DNA of 37,124 nucleotides from Azoarcus sp. (GTDB lineage: Bacteria; Pseudomonadota; Gammaproteobacteria; Burkholderiales; Rhodocyclaceae): assembly GCA_020725025.1 (NCBI GenBank), contig DYFV01000054.1, positions 1 to 37,124 of the forward strand, given 5' to 3'. The notes under the pieces are model-generated. The model ran no database searches, was not told the origin of the DNA, and was given only the letters and a program-made list of their open reading frames with translations. Below, one piece after another: positions 9,261-22,646 of the stretch (position 1 is the stretch's first letter; each line of letters opens with the position of its first letter). The translations under genes were made by a program, and so were the position numbers.

Positions 9261-9347
9261 TGGTGCCGGGAGAGGGACTCGAACCCTCACAGTGTCACCA
9301 CCGGCGGATTTTGAGTCCGCTGCGTCTACCGATTCCGCCATCCCGGC
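9261..9347 (-). tRNA. tRNA-Leu (CAA)
   Basis: An 87-base gene on the minus strand with CCA encoded (9261-9263). The acceptor stem pairs GCCGGGA (5') with TCCCGGC (3'). The D-arm has GGCGGAATCGGTAGACGC, the anticodon stem is GCGGA/TCCGC around the loop CTCAAAA (anticodon CAA, at 9311-9313), a long variable arm typical of class II tRNAs follows, and the T-arm contains GGTTCGAGTCC. It reads leucine UUG codons. It lies antisense in the leader of queA. Confidence 0.97.
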
Positions 9348-9360
9348 AGGGAAGCGCCGC

Positions 9361-9390
9361 ATTATCCATGAATCTGCCCGTGAGCAGCAA
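9361..9390 (-). promoter_or_regulatory. Promoter of tRNA-Leu, overlapping the queA 5' end
   Basis: On the minus strand TTGCTG (9385-9390) and GATAAT (9361-9366) are separated by 18 bases. The start would be near 9354, seven bases before the tRNA. The -35 box sits just 5 bases before the chosen queA start codon. Confidence 0.6.
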
Positions 9391-9394
9391 GCGC

Positions 9395-11534
<2,140 letters not shown>

Positions 11535-11564
11535 AGGGTGCGTCCGGCCCGCGGGGCCGACTGC

Positions 11565-12026
11565 TCACCCCCGCGGCACCGGCACGCCCGGTTCGTCCTT
11601 GACGTTCTCCATGACCACGTAGGTGTGCGTCTGCTTGACGCACGGCAGCTCGGAGATCTTCTCGCCCATCACCTGCCGGTACTCGTGGATGTCGCGCGTG
11701 CGCACCTTCAGCAGGTAGTCGAAGTCCCCGGCGATCATGTGGCAGGACTGGATCTCGGGGATGCGGATCACCGCCTCGTTGAAGCGCTTCAGGTCGTGGG
11801 CGGTGGTGCTGGTCAGCAGCACCTGCACGATCACGATGTGCCCGGCCCCCACCGCGTCCGGATCGAGCTCGGCATGGTAGCCGCGGATCACGCCGGCCTT
11901 CTCGAGGCGGCGGATGCGCTCGGCACAGGGCGTCTTGGTCAGTCCGACGCGGCGCGACAACTCCACCACCGACAGCCGGGCGTCCGCCTGCAGCTCCGCG
12001 AGTATCTTCAGATCGATCCTGTCCAT
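11565..12026 (-). CDS. Lrp/AsnC-family regulator, probable proline-responsive PutR
   Basis: 153 residues. An N-terminal winged helix-turn-helix (residues 1-60: DRIDLKILAELQADARLSV, ELSRRVGLTKTPCAERIRRLEKAGVI) is followed by the RAM/AsnC ligand-binding domain (GHIVIVQVLL, IPEIQSCHMIAGDFDYLLKV). Start ATG 12026 gives the usual MDRIDLKIL opening; an upstream frame extension has no family match. It is divergent from putA, 173 bases apart. In alphaproteobacteria and others, an Lrp-type PutR activates putA in response to proline. Because this PutA lacks its own DNA-binding domain, this gene is the natural regulator. The specific ligand is inferred from position. No strong ribosome site is visible. 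Confidence 0.85.
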   Translation of the reverse strand: MDRIDLKILAELQADARLSVVELSRRVGLTKTPCAERIRRLEKAGVIRGYHAELDPDAVGAGHIVIVQVLLTSTTAHDLKRFNEAVIRIPEIQSCHMIAGDFDYLLKVRTRDIHEYRQVMGEKISELPCVKQTHTYVVMENVKDEPGVPVPRG

Positions 12027-12075
12027 TGCAGCGCAACAGGCCAATTGCCTGCCTACCGGTTTTCTTGTAGGAATT

Positions 12076-12127
12076 ATGCCTGAATAAATCGGATCTTTGG
12101 AGCCATAACCTGTTGTTATTCACGCAT
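12076..12127. promoter_or_regulatory. Long inverted repeat, candidate Lrp-type operator
   Basis: Arms ATGCCTGAATAA (12076-12087) and TTATTCACGCAT (12116-12127) are inverse complements at 11 of 12 positions, with centres 40 bases apart (about four helical turns). The repeat sits in the middle of the divergent regulator-putA gap, which is locally AT-rich. Lrp-family octamers bind such spaced inverted sites. The repeat could also fold as a hairpin in RNA, but there is no T-run. Confidence 0.6.
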
Positions 12128-12199
12128 ATTTCAGTCACTCGAACTTACGGCCCGGGTGTCGTCCGCCGCCCGGACAAAATACGTGATGGAGTCCCTGTC

Positions 12200-15100
12200 G
12201 TGAATACCACCGCTTCGTACCCGGCGGCCGCGGCCGCGCTCACCGATGCGCCCCGTACCCCGCTGCGCCGGCAGATCGACGCCGCCTGGCGCAGTCCCGA
12301 GCCCGAATGCGTGCCGCCCCTGGTCGCCGCCGCGCGGGTGGACGACGCCCTGCAGGGCCGCATCGGCCGCCTCGCCCACAAGCTGGTGAGCGGCCTGCGC
12401 AGCAAGCGGGTGCGCTCCTCCGGTGTAGATGCGCTGATGAAGGAGTTCTCCCTGTCCAGCCAGGAAGGCGTGGCGCTCATGTGCCTGGCCGAAGCCCTCC
12501 TGCGCGTTCCGGACAAGGCCACCGCCGATCGGTTGATCCGCGACAAGCTCGCCGGCGGCGACTGGCGCGCGCACATCGGGCACAGCCCCTCGCTCTTCGT
12601 GAACGCCGCCACCTGGGGCCTCCTGATCACCGGCCGGCTGGTGTCCACCAGCAGCGAGGAAGGCCTGGGCAGCGCCCTCACCCGCCTCCTCGCCCGCGGC
12701 GGCGAGCCTCTGATCCGCAAGGGCATGGACCTGGCGATGCGCATGCTGGGCGAGCAGTTCGTGACGGGGCGCACCATCGCCGAGGCCCTGGACCGCGGCA
12801 CCAGCGCAGAGAAGCGCGGCTACCGCTACTCCTTCGACATGCTGGGCGAAGCGGCCATGACCGCGGCGGACGCCGAGCGCTACTACCGGGCCTACGAGGA
12901 GGCCATCCTCGCCATCGGCACGGGCTCGGCCGGTCGTGGCGTGATCGACGGCAACGGCATCTCGGTGAAGCTCTCCGCCCTGCATCCGCGCTACGTATGG
13001 TCGCAGCGCGACCGCGTGATCGGCGAGCTGCTGCCGCGCCTGCGCGCCTTGTGTCTGCTCGCCCGCGAGTACGACATCGGACTCAACATCGACGCCGAGG
13101 AGGCCGACCGGCTGGACCTCTCCCTCGACCTGCTGGAAGCGCTCGCGGAGGACCCCGAGCTCGCCGGCTGGGACGGACTCGGCTTCGTCGTCCAGGCCTA
13201 CCAGAAGCGCGCCGCGCTGGTGATCGACTGGATCGTCGAGCTGGCACGCGCGACCGGCCGGCGCATGATGGTGCGGCTGGTCAAGGGCGCCTACTGGGAC
13301 GCCGAGATCAAGCGCGCGCAGATGGACGGCATGAGCGGCTACCCGGTGTTCACCCGCAAGGTCTACAGCGACGTCTCCTACCTCGCCTGCGCCAGGAAGC
13401 TGCTGGCCGCGCGGGACGCGGTCTACCCGCAGTTCGCCACCCACAACGCGCACACCCTGGCCGCAGTGTTCCACATGGCCGGCGAGCGCTACGCCATCGG
13501 CGACTACGAGTTCCAGTGCCTGCACGGCATGGGCGAGCCGCTGTACGACCAGATCGTCGGCCACCCCGAGCTGCACCGCATGGTGCGCATCTACGCGCCG
13601 GTCGGCAGCCACGAGACCCTGCTCGCCTACCTGGTGCGCCGCCTGCTGGAGAACGGCGCCAACAGCAGCTTCGTGAACCGCATCGTGGACGAGAACATCC
13701 CGGTCGAGGCGCTGATCGCGGATCCGGTGGCCGAGGCCGCCCCGCTCGCCGGCGCACCCCATCCGCGCATCCCGCTGCCGGCCGAACTCTACGGCACCGC
13801 ACGGGCGAACTCCGCGGGCGTGGACCTGGCGAGCGAGACGGTCCGCGAGCGCTTCGCCGCCGCGCTGGCGGCCAGCCGCGCGGCGCCCGCAGAGGCGGGA
13901 CCGCTGCTCGCTCGCCCGGTGCCCCCGCAAGCGGCGCCTCGGCCGGTGCGCAACCCGGCCGACCACGGCGACGTCGTCGGCCAGGTGAGCGAGGCCGGGA
14001 ACGCGGAAGTGGAAGCCGCCCTTGCCGCCGCCGCGGCCGAGGCCCCGGGCTGGTCCGCGCGCACGCCGGGCGAGCGGGCCGATTGCCTCGCACGCGCCGC
14101 CGACCTCCTCGAGCGCGACGGCGACCGCCTCATGGCGCTTGCGGTGCGCGAGGCCGGCAAGACCTGGGCCAATGCGGTGGCCGAGCTGCGCGAAGCGGTC
14201 GACTTCTGCCGCTACTACGCCGCCGAAGCGCGCGGCTTCGACAACGGCACCCACATCCCGCTCGGCCCGGTGCTGTGCATCAGCCCGTGGAACTTCCCCC
14301 TGGCGATCTTCACCGGCCAGGTCGCCGCGGCGCTCGCCGCCGGCAACCCGGTGATCGCCAAGCCGGCCGAGCAGACGCCCCTCATCGCCGCCGCCGCGGT
14401 GCGCCTGTTCCACGAGGCGGGCATCCCCGCCGCCGCGCTGCAGCTCCTGCCCGGCCGCGGCGAGACGGTGGGCGCCGCCCTGGTGGCGGATCCGCGGGTG
14501 CGCGGGGTGATGTTCACCGGCTCGACCGAAGTGGCCGGTCTCATCAACCGGGCGCTCGCCGCGCGCGGCGGCAACGTGCCGCTGATCGCGGAGACCGGCG
14601 GGCAGAACGCGATGATCGTGGACTCCACCGCGCTGGCCGAGCAGGTGGTGGCCGACGTGCTCGCTTCCAGCTTCGACTCCGCCGGCCAGCGCTGCTCGGC
14701 GCTGCGCGTGCTGTGCCTGCAGGAGGACGTGGCCGACGGCATGCTCGAGATGCTGCAGGGCGCCGCGCGCGAGCTGTCGGTGGGGGATCCGGCCGACGTG
14801 CGCCGCGACGTGGGGCCGGTGATCGACGCCGAGGCGCGCGACGGCCTGGAACGCCACGTGGCCGCGATGCAGACCGCCGGCTGCCGGGTCACCCGCCTGC
14901 GCCTGCCCGCCGACTGCGAGCGCGGCACCTTCGTCGCGCCCACCATCATCGAGATCGACGGCCTCGCCCGCCTCGGCCGCGAGCAGTTCGGCCCCGTCCT
15001 GCACGTGCTGCGCTACCGCGCGCGCGACCTGGAGCGGCTGGTCGACGCGATCAACGCCACCGGCTACGGCCTCACCATGGGCGTGCACTCGCGCATCGAC

Positions 15101-15868
15101 GAGACCATCGGCCGCGTGGTCGCGCGCGCCCACGTCGGCAACCTGTACGTGAACCGCAACATGATCGGGGCGGTGGTGGGGGTGCAGCCCTTCGGCGGCG
15201 AGGGCCTTTCGGGCACCGGCCCTAAGGCGGGCGGTCCGCTCTACCTGCACCGCCTCCTCGCCCGCAGCCCCGGCCCCGTGTTCGAGCGCCCGGCGGCGGA
15301 CGCGCCGGATGCGCTCGCCCAGTTCGCCGATTGGCTGGAAGGCCCCGGCCGGGCCTTGCTCGAGGGCGACGACATCGCGGTGCTGCGCGACCGCATCGAC
15401 GCCTATCGCGCCCGCCGCCTCGACGGCCTGCAACTCGCCCTGCCCGGCCCCACCGGCGAGGACGACAGCCTGCGCTTCGTTCCGCGCGGACGCATCGCCG
15501 GCGTGGCGAGCGGCAGCGCCGCCCGCCTGCACCAGGTGCTGGCGGCGCTCGCCACCGGCAACCGCCTGGTGATGGACGACAACGAGGTCACGCGCAAGCT
15601 CGCCGCCGCCCTCCCCCCGCAACTGGCCGCTCGGCTGGCGCTCGACGCGGGCTGGCAGGAGACGGATTTCGGCGCACTGCTCTTCGACGGCCCGGACGCC
15701 GAGGCCGACGCCTGGCGGGTGCGCCTGGCCGCGCGCGGAGGACCGATCGTGGGCCTGCTGCGGCCGGAGCCAGAGTACGACCCGGCCCGCCTGGTCCACG
15801 AGCGCACGGTCAGCGTGAACACGGCGGCGGCCGGCGGCAACGCGAGCCTGATGGCCATGGGGGGCTGA
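12200..15868 (+). CDS. putA: Bifunctional proline dehydrogenase / P5C dehydrogenase
   Basis: 1222 residues. It oxidises proline to glutamate in two steps, passing pyrroline-5-carboxylate between domains and electrons to quinone at the membrane. The FAD-linked PRODH barrel (about 60-530) shows RYSFDMLGEAAMT, RLVKGAYWDAEIKRAQ, FATHNAHT, QCLHGMGEPLYDQ and YAPVGSHETLLAYLVRRLLENGANSSFVN. The aldehyde dehydrogenase domain (about 560-1010) has ISPWNFPLAIFTGQ, FTGSTEVAG, AETGGQNAMIVDS, catalytic Cys832 in SAGQRCSALR, and VQPFGGEGLSGTGPKAGGPLYL. A C-terminal ALDH-like domain follows. The ribbon-helix-helix present in E. coli PutA is absent, so this is the long non-repressor type. The start is GTG with GGAG 8 bases upstream; an ATG at 12113 would add 29 residues that run through the operator region. 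Confidence 0.95.
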   Translation: MNTTASYPAAAAALTDAPRTPLRRQIDAAWRSPEPECVPPLVAAARVDDALQGRIGRLAHKLVSGLRSKRVRSSGVDALMKEFSLSSQEGVALMCLAEALLRVPDKATADRLIRDKLAGGDWRAHIGHSPSLFVNAATWGLLITGRLVSTSSEEGLGSALTRLLARGGEPLIRKGMDLAMRMLGEQFVTGRTIAEALDRGTSAEKRGYRYSFDMLGEAAMTAADAERYYRAYEEAILAIGTGSAGRGVIDGNGISVKLSALHPRYVWSQRDRVIGELLPRLRALCLLAREYDIGLNIDAEEADRLDLSLDLLEALAEDPELAGWDGLGFVVQAYQKRAALVIDWIVELARATGRRMMVRLVKGAYWDAEIKRAQMDGMSGYPVFTRKVYSDVSYLACARKLLAARDAVYPQFATHNAHTLAAVFHMAGERYAIGDYEFQCLHGMGEPLYDQIVGHPELHRMVRIYAPVGSHETLLAYLVRRLLENGANSSFVNRIVDENIPVEALIADPVAEAAPLAGAPHPRIPLPAELYGTARANSAGVDLASETVRERFAAALAASRAAPAEAGPLLARPVPPQAAPRPVRNPADHGDVVGQVSEAGNAEVEAALAAAAAEAPGWSARTPGERADCLARAADLLERDGDRLMALAVREAGKTWANAVAELREAVDFCRYYAAEARGFDNGTHIPLGPVLCISPWNFPLAIFTGQVAAALAAGNPVIAKPAEQTPLIAAAAVRLFHEAGIPAAALQLLPGRGETVGAALVADPRVRGVMFTGSTEVAGLINRALAARGGNVPLIAETGGQNAMIVDSTALAEQVVADVLASSFDSAGQRCSALRVLCLQEDVADGMLEMLQGAARELSVGDPADVRRDVGPVIDAEARDGLERHVAAMQTAGCRVTRLRLPADCERGTFVAPTIIEIDGLARLGREQFGPVLHVLRYRARDLERLVDAINATGYGLTMGVHSRIDETIGRVVARAHVGNLYVNRNMIGAVVGVQPFGGEGLSGTGPKAGGPLYLHRLLARSPGPVFERPAADAPDALAQFADWLEGPGRALLEGDDIAVLRDRIDAYRARRLDGLQLALPGPTGEDDSLRFVPRGRIAGVASGSAARLHQVLAALATGNRLVMDDNEVTRKLAAALPPQLAARLALDAGWQETDFGALLFDGPDAEADAWRVRLAARGGPIVGLLRPEPEYDPARLVHERTVSVNTAAAGGNASLMAMGG

Positions 15869-15890
15869 AGGCCCAACGCGGAACACGGTG

Positions 15891-15911
15891 CCGGAGATGC
15901 CCCGACTCCGG
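15891..15911 (+). terminator. Hairpin after putA, weak terminator candidate
   Basis: CCGGAG, a 9-base loop, then CTCCGG, 22 bases after the putA stop. No T-run follows, so intrinsic termination would be poor. The remaining gap up to livK (about 135 bases) shows no convincing promoter. Confidence 0.3.
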
Positions 15912-16047
15912 TATCCGCGGCTACGTTAGGGGCACTACGAATGGCATTACCTGGAAATTCGCTTACCTTACCCGGGCACAAACGCCACCGTATGGTGCGC
16001 GGCTTGTCCTGATCCCGGTTCCAACACCGCAAAGAAGGAGACGTCTC

Positions 16048-17142
16048 ATGAAGAAAACCCTGCTCGCCACTGCCTGCCTGGCGCTCGGCGCCTACTCCCA
16101 GACCTCGCTCGCCGACCTGCCGGTGGCCATCGCCGGCCCGATGACCGGCCAGTACGCCTCGGCCGGCGACCAGATCCGCAAGGGTGCGGAGATGGCCATC
16201 GCCGACATCAACGCGCGCGGCGGCGTGCTGGGCGAGAAGCTGAAGCTGGAGGTGGGCGACGACGCCTGCGACCCGAAGCAGGCGGTCTCGGTGGCGAACA
16301 CCATGGTGAACAAGAACATCGTGTTCATGCACGGCCACTGGTGCTCCAGTTCCACCATCCCGGCCTCGGACGTCTACAACGAGTCGGACATCCCCATGGC
16401 GACCGTATCCACCAACCCGAAGGTCACCGAGCGCGGCCTGAACAACGTCTTCCGCATCATGGGCCGCGACGACCAGCAGGGCGCGGTGGCCGGCGGCTAC
16501 ATCGCCGACAACTTCAAGGGCAAGAAGGTCGCCGTCGTCGACGACAAGAGCGCCTACGGCAAGGGCCTCGCCGACGAGATGGCCAAGGCGATGGAAGGCA
16601 AGGGCGTGAAGCCGACCCTGCGCGAATCGATCACCGCCGGCGAGAAGGACTACTCGGGCCTGGTCACCAAGCTCAAGCAGGCCGGCGTCGAGGTGATGGC
16701 CTACGGCGGCTACCACACCGAGGTCGCGCTCATCCTGCGCCAGGCCCAGCAGGCCGGCCTGCAGCTCACCGTGATGGGCGGCGACACCATGACCAACTCG
16801 GAGCTCGTCACCGCCGCCGGCCCCGCCGCGGACAACGTGATGTTCACCTTCTCGCCCGACCCGCGCAAGAACCCCGAGGCTGCCCCGGTGGTGGAGAAGT
16901 TCCGCGCCGCCAAGGTCGAGCCGGAAGGCTATGTGCTCTACGCCTACGCCGCCATGCAGCTCTTCGAGCAGGCGGCCAACAACGCCAAGAGCGTGAAGTA
17001 CAAGGACCTCGAGAAGGCGATGCGCAACGGGACCTTCAAGACCGTGATCGGCGAGCTGTCCTTCGACGCCAAGGGCGACCAGAAGAAGCCCGGCTTCGTG
17101 GTCTATCGCTGGAAGGGCGGCCAGTACGACTACGCGAAGTAA
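16048..17142 (+). CDS. livK: Branched-chain amino-acid ABC transporter, binding protein
   Basis: 364 residues, a type I periplasmic binding protein. The signal peptide (1-22, MKKTLLATACLALGAY...SLA) is followed by the family opening DLPVAIAGPMTGQYASAGDQIRKGAEMAIADINARGGVLG. Two cysteines (DDACDP, GHWCSS) occupy the places of the conserved disulfide of LivJ/LivK proteins. The core includes MATVSTNPKVTERG, FRIMGRDDQQGAVAG and VAVVDDKSAYGKGL. It captures leucine, isoleucine, valine or related amino acids and delivers them to LivHMGF. A strong GAAGGAG ribosome site precedes the ATG. The gene leads the five-gene liv set. The proximity of putA leaves open another substrate such as proline. Confidence 0.93.
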   Translation: MKKTLLATACLALGAYSQTSLADLPVAIAGPMTGQYASAGDQIRKGAEMAIADINARGGVLGEKLKLEVGDDACDPKQAVSVANTMVNKNIVFMHGHWCSSSTIPASDVYNESDIPMATVSTNPKVTERGLNNVFRIMGRDDQQGAVAGGYIADNFKGKKVAVVDDKSAYGKGLADEMAKAMEGKGVKPTLRESITAGEKDYSGLVTKLKQAGVEVMAYGGYHTEVALILRQAQQAGLQLTVMGGDTMTNSELVTAAGPAADNVMFTFSPDPRKNPEAAPVVEKFRAAKVEPEGYVLYAYAAMQLFEQAANNAKSVKYKDLEKAMRNGTFKTVIGELSFDAKGDQKKPGFVVYRWKGGQYDYAK

Positions 17143-17267
17143 GTCGTCTCCGCGTCCGTTCCGGCTCCAGCGCGGGCCGGAACGGAACCCGTAAAACCAC
17201 AATCCCGTGCACGGCCGGCCGATATGCTCGGCGGGGCCGTCGTGCGGGAGCCCTCCCGGGAGACAAC

Positions 17268-19497
<2,230 letters not shown>

Positions 19498-19501
<4 letters not shown>

Positions 19502-20339
19502 GCACGCTGCTTTCCGTCCGCAATCTCACGATGCGCTTCGGCGGCCTCACCGCCATCGACGACCTCTCGCTCGAAGTGCCGGCCGGCAAGATCACCGGCA
19601 TCATCGGCCCCAACGGTGCGGGCAAGACGACGCTGTTCAACTGCCTGACCGGCTTCTACAAGCCGACCACCGGCACACTGCGGCTCGCCCACCCGGACAA
19701 GGGCGAGATCCGCCTGGAGGCGCTGGCGAGCCACCGCGTCGCCCGCGACGCCCAGGTGGTGCGCACCTTCCAGAACATCCGCCTGTTCCCGAAGATGACG
19801 GTGCTGGAGAACCTCGTCGTGGCCCAGCACAACGTGCTGCAGCGGGCCTCGAAGTTCTCCCTCGCGGGCCTGTTCGGCCTGCGGGGCTATCGCCTGGCCG
19901 AGGCCGAGGCGGTCGAGCGCGCCGCCACCTGGCTGCGCCGCCTCAAGCTCGAAGAGCTCGCCGACCACGCCGCCGGCGACCTGCCCTACGGCATCCAGCG
20001 CCGCATCGAGATCGCCCGCGCGCTGTGCGTCGATCCGGTGCTGCTGTGCCTGGACGAGCCCGCGGCCGGCCTGAACCCGCGCGAATCGGCCGAGCTCAAC
20101 GAACTCCTGCTCTACCTGTGCCGCGAGCAGGGCATCGCCATCCTGCTCATCGAGCACGACATGAGCGTGGTGATGAACGTGTCCGACCACATCGCCGTGA
20201 TCAGCTACGGACGCAAGATCGCGGAAGGCACGCCGGACGTCGTGAAGAACGACCCGCAGGTGATCAAGGCCTATCTCGGCGAGGACGATGAGGAGGGCGC
20301 CGTCGGCGACGACGGCCACGTGAACGAGGAGGCCACGGC

Positions 20340-20343
<4 letters not shown>
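19498..20343 (+). CDS. livG: Branched-chain amino-acid ABC transporter, ATPase LivG
   Basis: 281 residues. Walker A is GPNGAGKTT (residues 38-46), the Q-loop region is [19 protein letters not shown], the ABC signature is the family-typical divergent [15 protein letters not shown], Walker B is [13 protein letters not shown], and the switch histidine is in [10 protein letters not shown]. It powers the liv transporter from the cytoplasmic face with LivF. The C-terminus carries a short acidic tail ([17 protein letters not shown]) after the usual end, which is unusual but of unknown meaning. It overlaps livM and livF by four bases each. Confidence 0.95.
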
Positions 20344-21053
<710 letters not shown>

Positions 21054-21056
<3 letters not shown>

Positions 21057-21145
21057 CCCGGACGGAGCGCAGCAGAAACCGGGAGACAGCGCTCCCCCCC
21101 CACGTCGGCGCTGTCCCCGGATTCCGGCCTGCGGCCTGCATCCGG
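21054..21145. repeat. REP-like imperfect palindrome after livF
   Basis: Begins TAGCCCGGACGGAGCGCAG and ends with CCTGCATCCGG. The outer arms and an inner pair (CCGGGAGACAGCG with CGCTGTCCCCGG, one bulge) can fold into a long hairpin. It resembles the dispersed TAGCCCGGATG...CATCCGGGCTA intergenic repeats of beta- and gammaproteobacteria. It may stabilise the 3' end of the liv mRNA or aid termination. No second copy was noticed in this window. Confidence 0.55.
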
Positions 21146-21215
21146 ACCACGAGCCACGCATGCCGTTGAAGCGGAACGCCCGAATCGCCCGATAGCCGGC
21201 GGCTTGAAAAGAGAA

Positions 21216-22121
21216 ATGCCCACCCCCACCCCATCCCCTGCCCGCTGGCTCCCCTTGCTCGTCCTCGCCCTCGGGCTCACGGCTGTGTCCTTCGGCGCCA
21301 TCTTCGCCCGCCTCGCCCAGGCCGAAGGGGTCGCGTCACTGGTCGTGGCGGCCTGGCGGCTGGGACTCGCCGCGCTCGTCGTCACACCGCTGGCCCTGCT
21401 CCATTCGCGGCGCGACCTGACCGCGCTGTCGGGCCGTCAGATGGCGCTGGCGCTGACCGCCGGGCTATTCCTGGCCCTGCATTTCGGGACCTGGATCAGC
21501 TCCCTGGAATACACCTCGGTAGCCTCCAGCACCGCGCTGGTCACCACCAACCCCCTATGGATCGGCCTCGCCTCCTTCCTGCTCTTCGGCGAGCGGCCCA
21601 CGCGCATGATGCTGGGCGGCATCGGCCTGTCCTTCGCCGGCAGCCTCCTGATCTTCTGGAGCGACAGCCACCACTCGCGCGTCGGCAGCGACCCGATGCT
21701 CGGCAATCTGCTGGCCCTTGCCGGCGCCTGGTGCTTCTCCGCCTACCTGCTGATCGGCCGCCGGCTGCGCGCCGGTCTGGGGCTGACGGCCTACATCTGG
21801 CTCGCCTACGGGGTGGCGGCCCTGTTCCTGGTCGGCGCCAGCGGGCTCACGGGCGACGCGCTCACCGGCCACAGCCTGGCGGCGTGGGCTGTGCTCGCCG
21901 GCATGGCCCTGGGGCCCCAGCTGCTCGGCCATACGGCCTACAACTGGTCCCTGCGGCATGTCTCGGCGACCCTCGTCGCGGTGGTGACCCTGGGCGAGCC
22001 GGTGGGCAGCGCGGCGATGGCCTGGGTCTTCTTCGGCGAGGGCTTCGCGCCGCTGCAGCTGGCCGGCTTCGCGCTGCTCCTGGTCGGCATCTACCTGGCT
22101 GCGCGGGGGGAACGCCGCTGA
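21216..22121 (+). CDS. EamA/DMT-family transporter
   Basis: 301 residues with about ten membrane helices in two EamA halves (about residues 10-140 and 155-295). Typical signs are the glycine- and alanine-rich first helix (LLVLALGLTAVSFGAIFARLAQAEG), RLGLAALVVTPLALL, the TSVASSTALVTTNPLW block and VTLGEPVGSAAMAWVFFGE in the second half. Family members export amino acids, metabolites or drugs; the substrate cannot be read from sequence. The ATG at 21216 follows a purine-rich GAAAAGAGAA; a TTG four codons earlier is an alternative. The nearness to amino-acid genes hints at amino-acid or metabolite efflux. Confidence 0.85.
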   Translation: MPTPTPSPARWLPLLVLALGLTAVSFGAIFARLAQAEGVASLVVAAWRLGLAALVVTPLALLHSRRDLTALSGRQMALALTAGLFLALHFGTWISSLEYTSVASSTALVTTNPLWIGLASFLLFGERPTRMMLGGIGLSFAGSLLIFWSDSHHSRVGSDPMLGNLLALAGAWCFSAYLLIGRRLRAGLGLTAYIWLAYGVAALFLVGASGLTGDALTGHSLAAWAVLAGMALGPQLLGHTAYNWSLRHVSATLVAVVTLGEPVGSAAMAWVFFGEGFAPLQLAGFALLLVGIYLAARGERR

Positions 22122-22205
22122 GTTTGCCCGGTCGGAGGGCGGTGCCGGGAAGCGCTCGGCGGCACGCAGCTGCAGCGTGCTGCACGCCGGCCTATTGATA
22201 CGTGC

Positions 22206-22214
22206 TGCTATAAT
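22206..22214 (+). promoter_or_regulatory. Extended -10 promoter for yajC-secD-secF
   Basis: TGCTATAAT is a perfect TATAAT with the upstream TG of an extended -10 promoter. A TTGATA at 22195-22200 is only 8 bases from TATAAT, too close to act as its -35. Start expected near 22220, 27 bases before yajC. The element shows the Sec genes have their own promoter separate from queA-tgt. Confidence 0.6.
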
Positions 22215-22246
22215 CGCGCGTTTAACGCAACCATCTGGAGTCGAAC

Positions 22247-22573
22247 GTGTTCATTTCCAACGCCTACGCCCAAGCTGCGGCCCAGTCCGATCCGACGGGC
22301 GGCCTCATGGGGCTGATGCCGCTGATCCTGATGTTCATCGTGCTGTGGTTCCTGATGATCCGCCCGCAGATGAAGCGTGCGAAGGAGCACAAGGCGATGG
22401 TCTCCGCCCTGGCCAAGGGCGACGAGGTGGTCACCCAGGGCGGCCTGGCCGGGCGCATCACCCAGGTCGGCGAGAACTACCTGCACCTGGAAGTGGCCGA
22501 GAACGTGAACATCGTCGTGCAGAGCCAGGCGATCGCCACCGTACTGCCCAAGGGCACGCTGAAGACTCTCTGA
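22247..22573 (+). CDS. yajC: Sec translocon accessory protein YajC
   Basis: 108 residues, one membrane helix at about 20-40 (GLMPLILMFIVLWFLMIRPQMKR), then a small cytoplasmic domain with KGDEVVTQGGLAGRITQVGENYLHLEV. It associates with SecDF and the SecYEG channel. The GTG start has CTGGAG seven bases upstream and gives the usual MFISNAYAQ opening. It is the first gene of yajC-secD-secF and follows an extended -10 promoter. Confidence 0.96.
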   Translation: MFISNAYAQAAAQSDPTGGLMGLMPLILMFIVLWFLMIRPQMKRAKEHKAMVSALAKGDEVVTQGGLAGRITQVGENYLHLEVAENVNIVVQSQAIATVLPKGTLKTL

Positions 22574-22646
22574 TGCCGGCGCGCGGCGTGCGCGCATCGA
22601 GCGCCGCGCCGCCCCGCCTCCGCCCGCCACTTACCGCGCGCACGCC

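Noticed and set aside
11542..11561. GC-rich hairpin between convergent tgt and the Lrp-type gene
   Set aside because: The stem needs a bulge and has no T-run, so I do not call it a terminator.
12131..15886. 1251-codon antisense frame opposite putA
   Set aside because: Mirror frame of a strongly GC-biased gene; putA on the plus strand has all its catalytic motifs.
22195..22214. TTGATA as the -35 box for yajC
   Set aside because: Only 8 bases separate it from TATAAT; the extended -10 TG is a better explanation.
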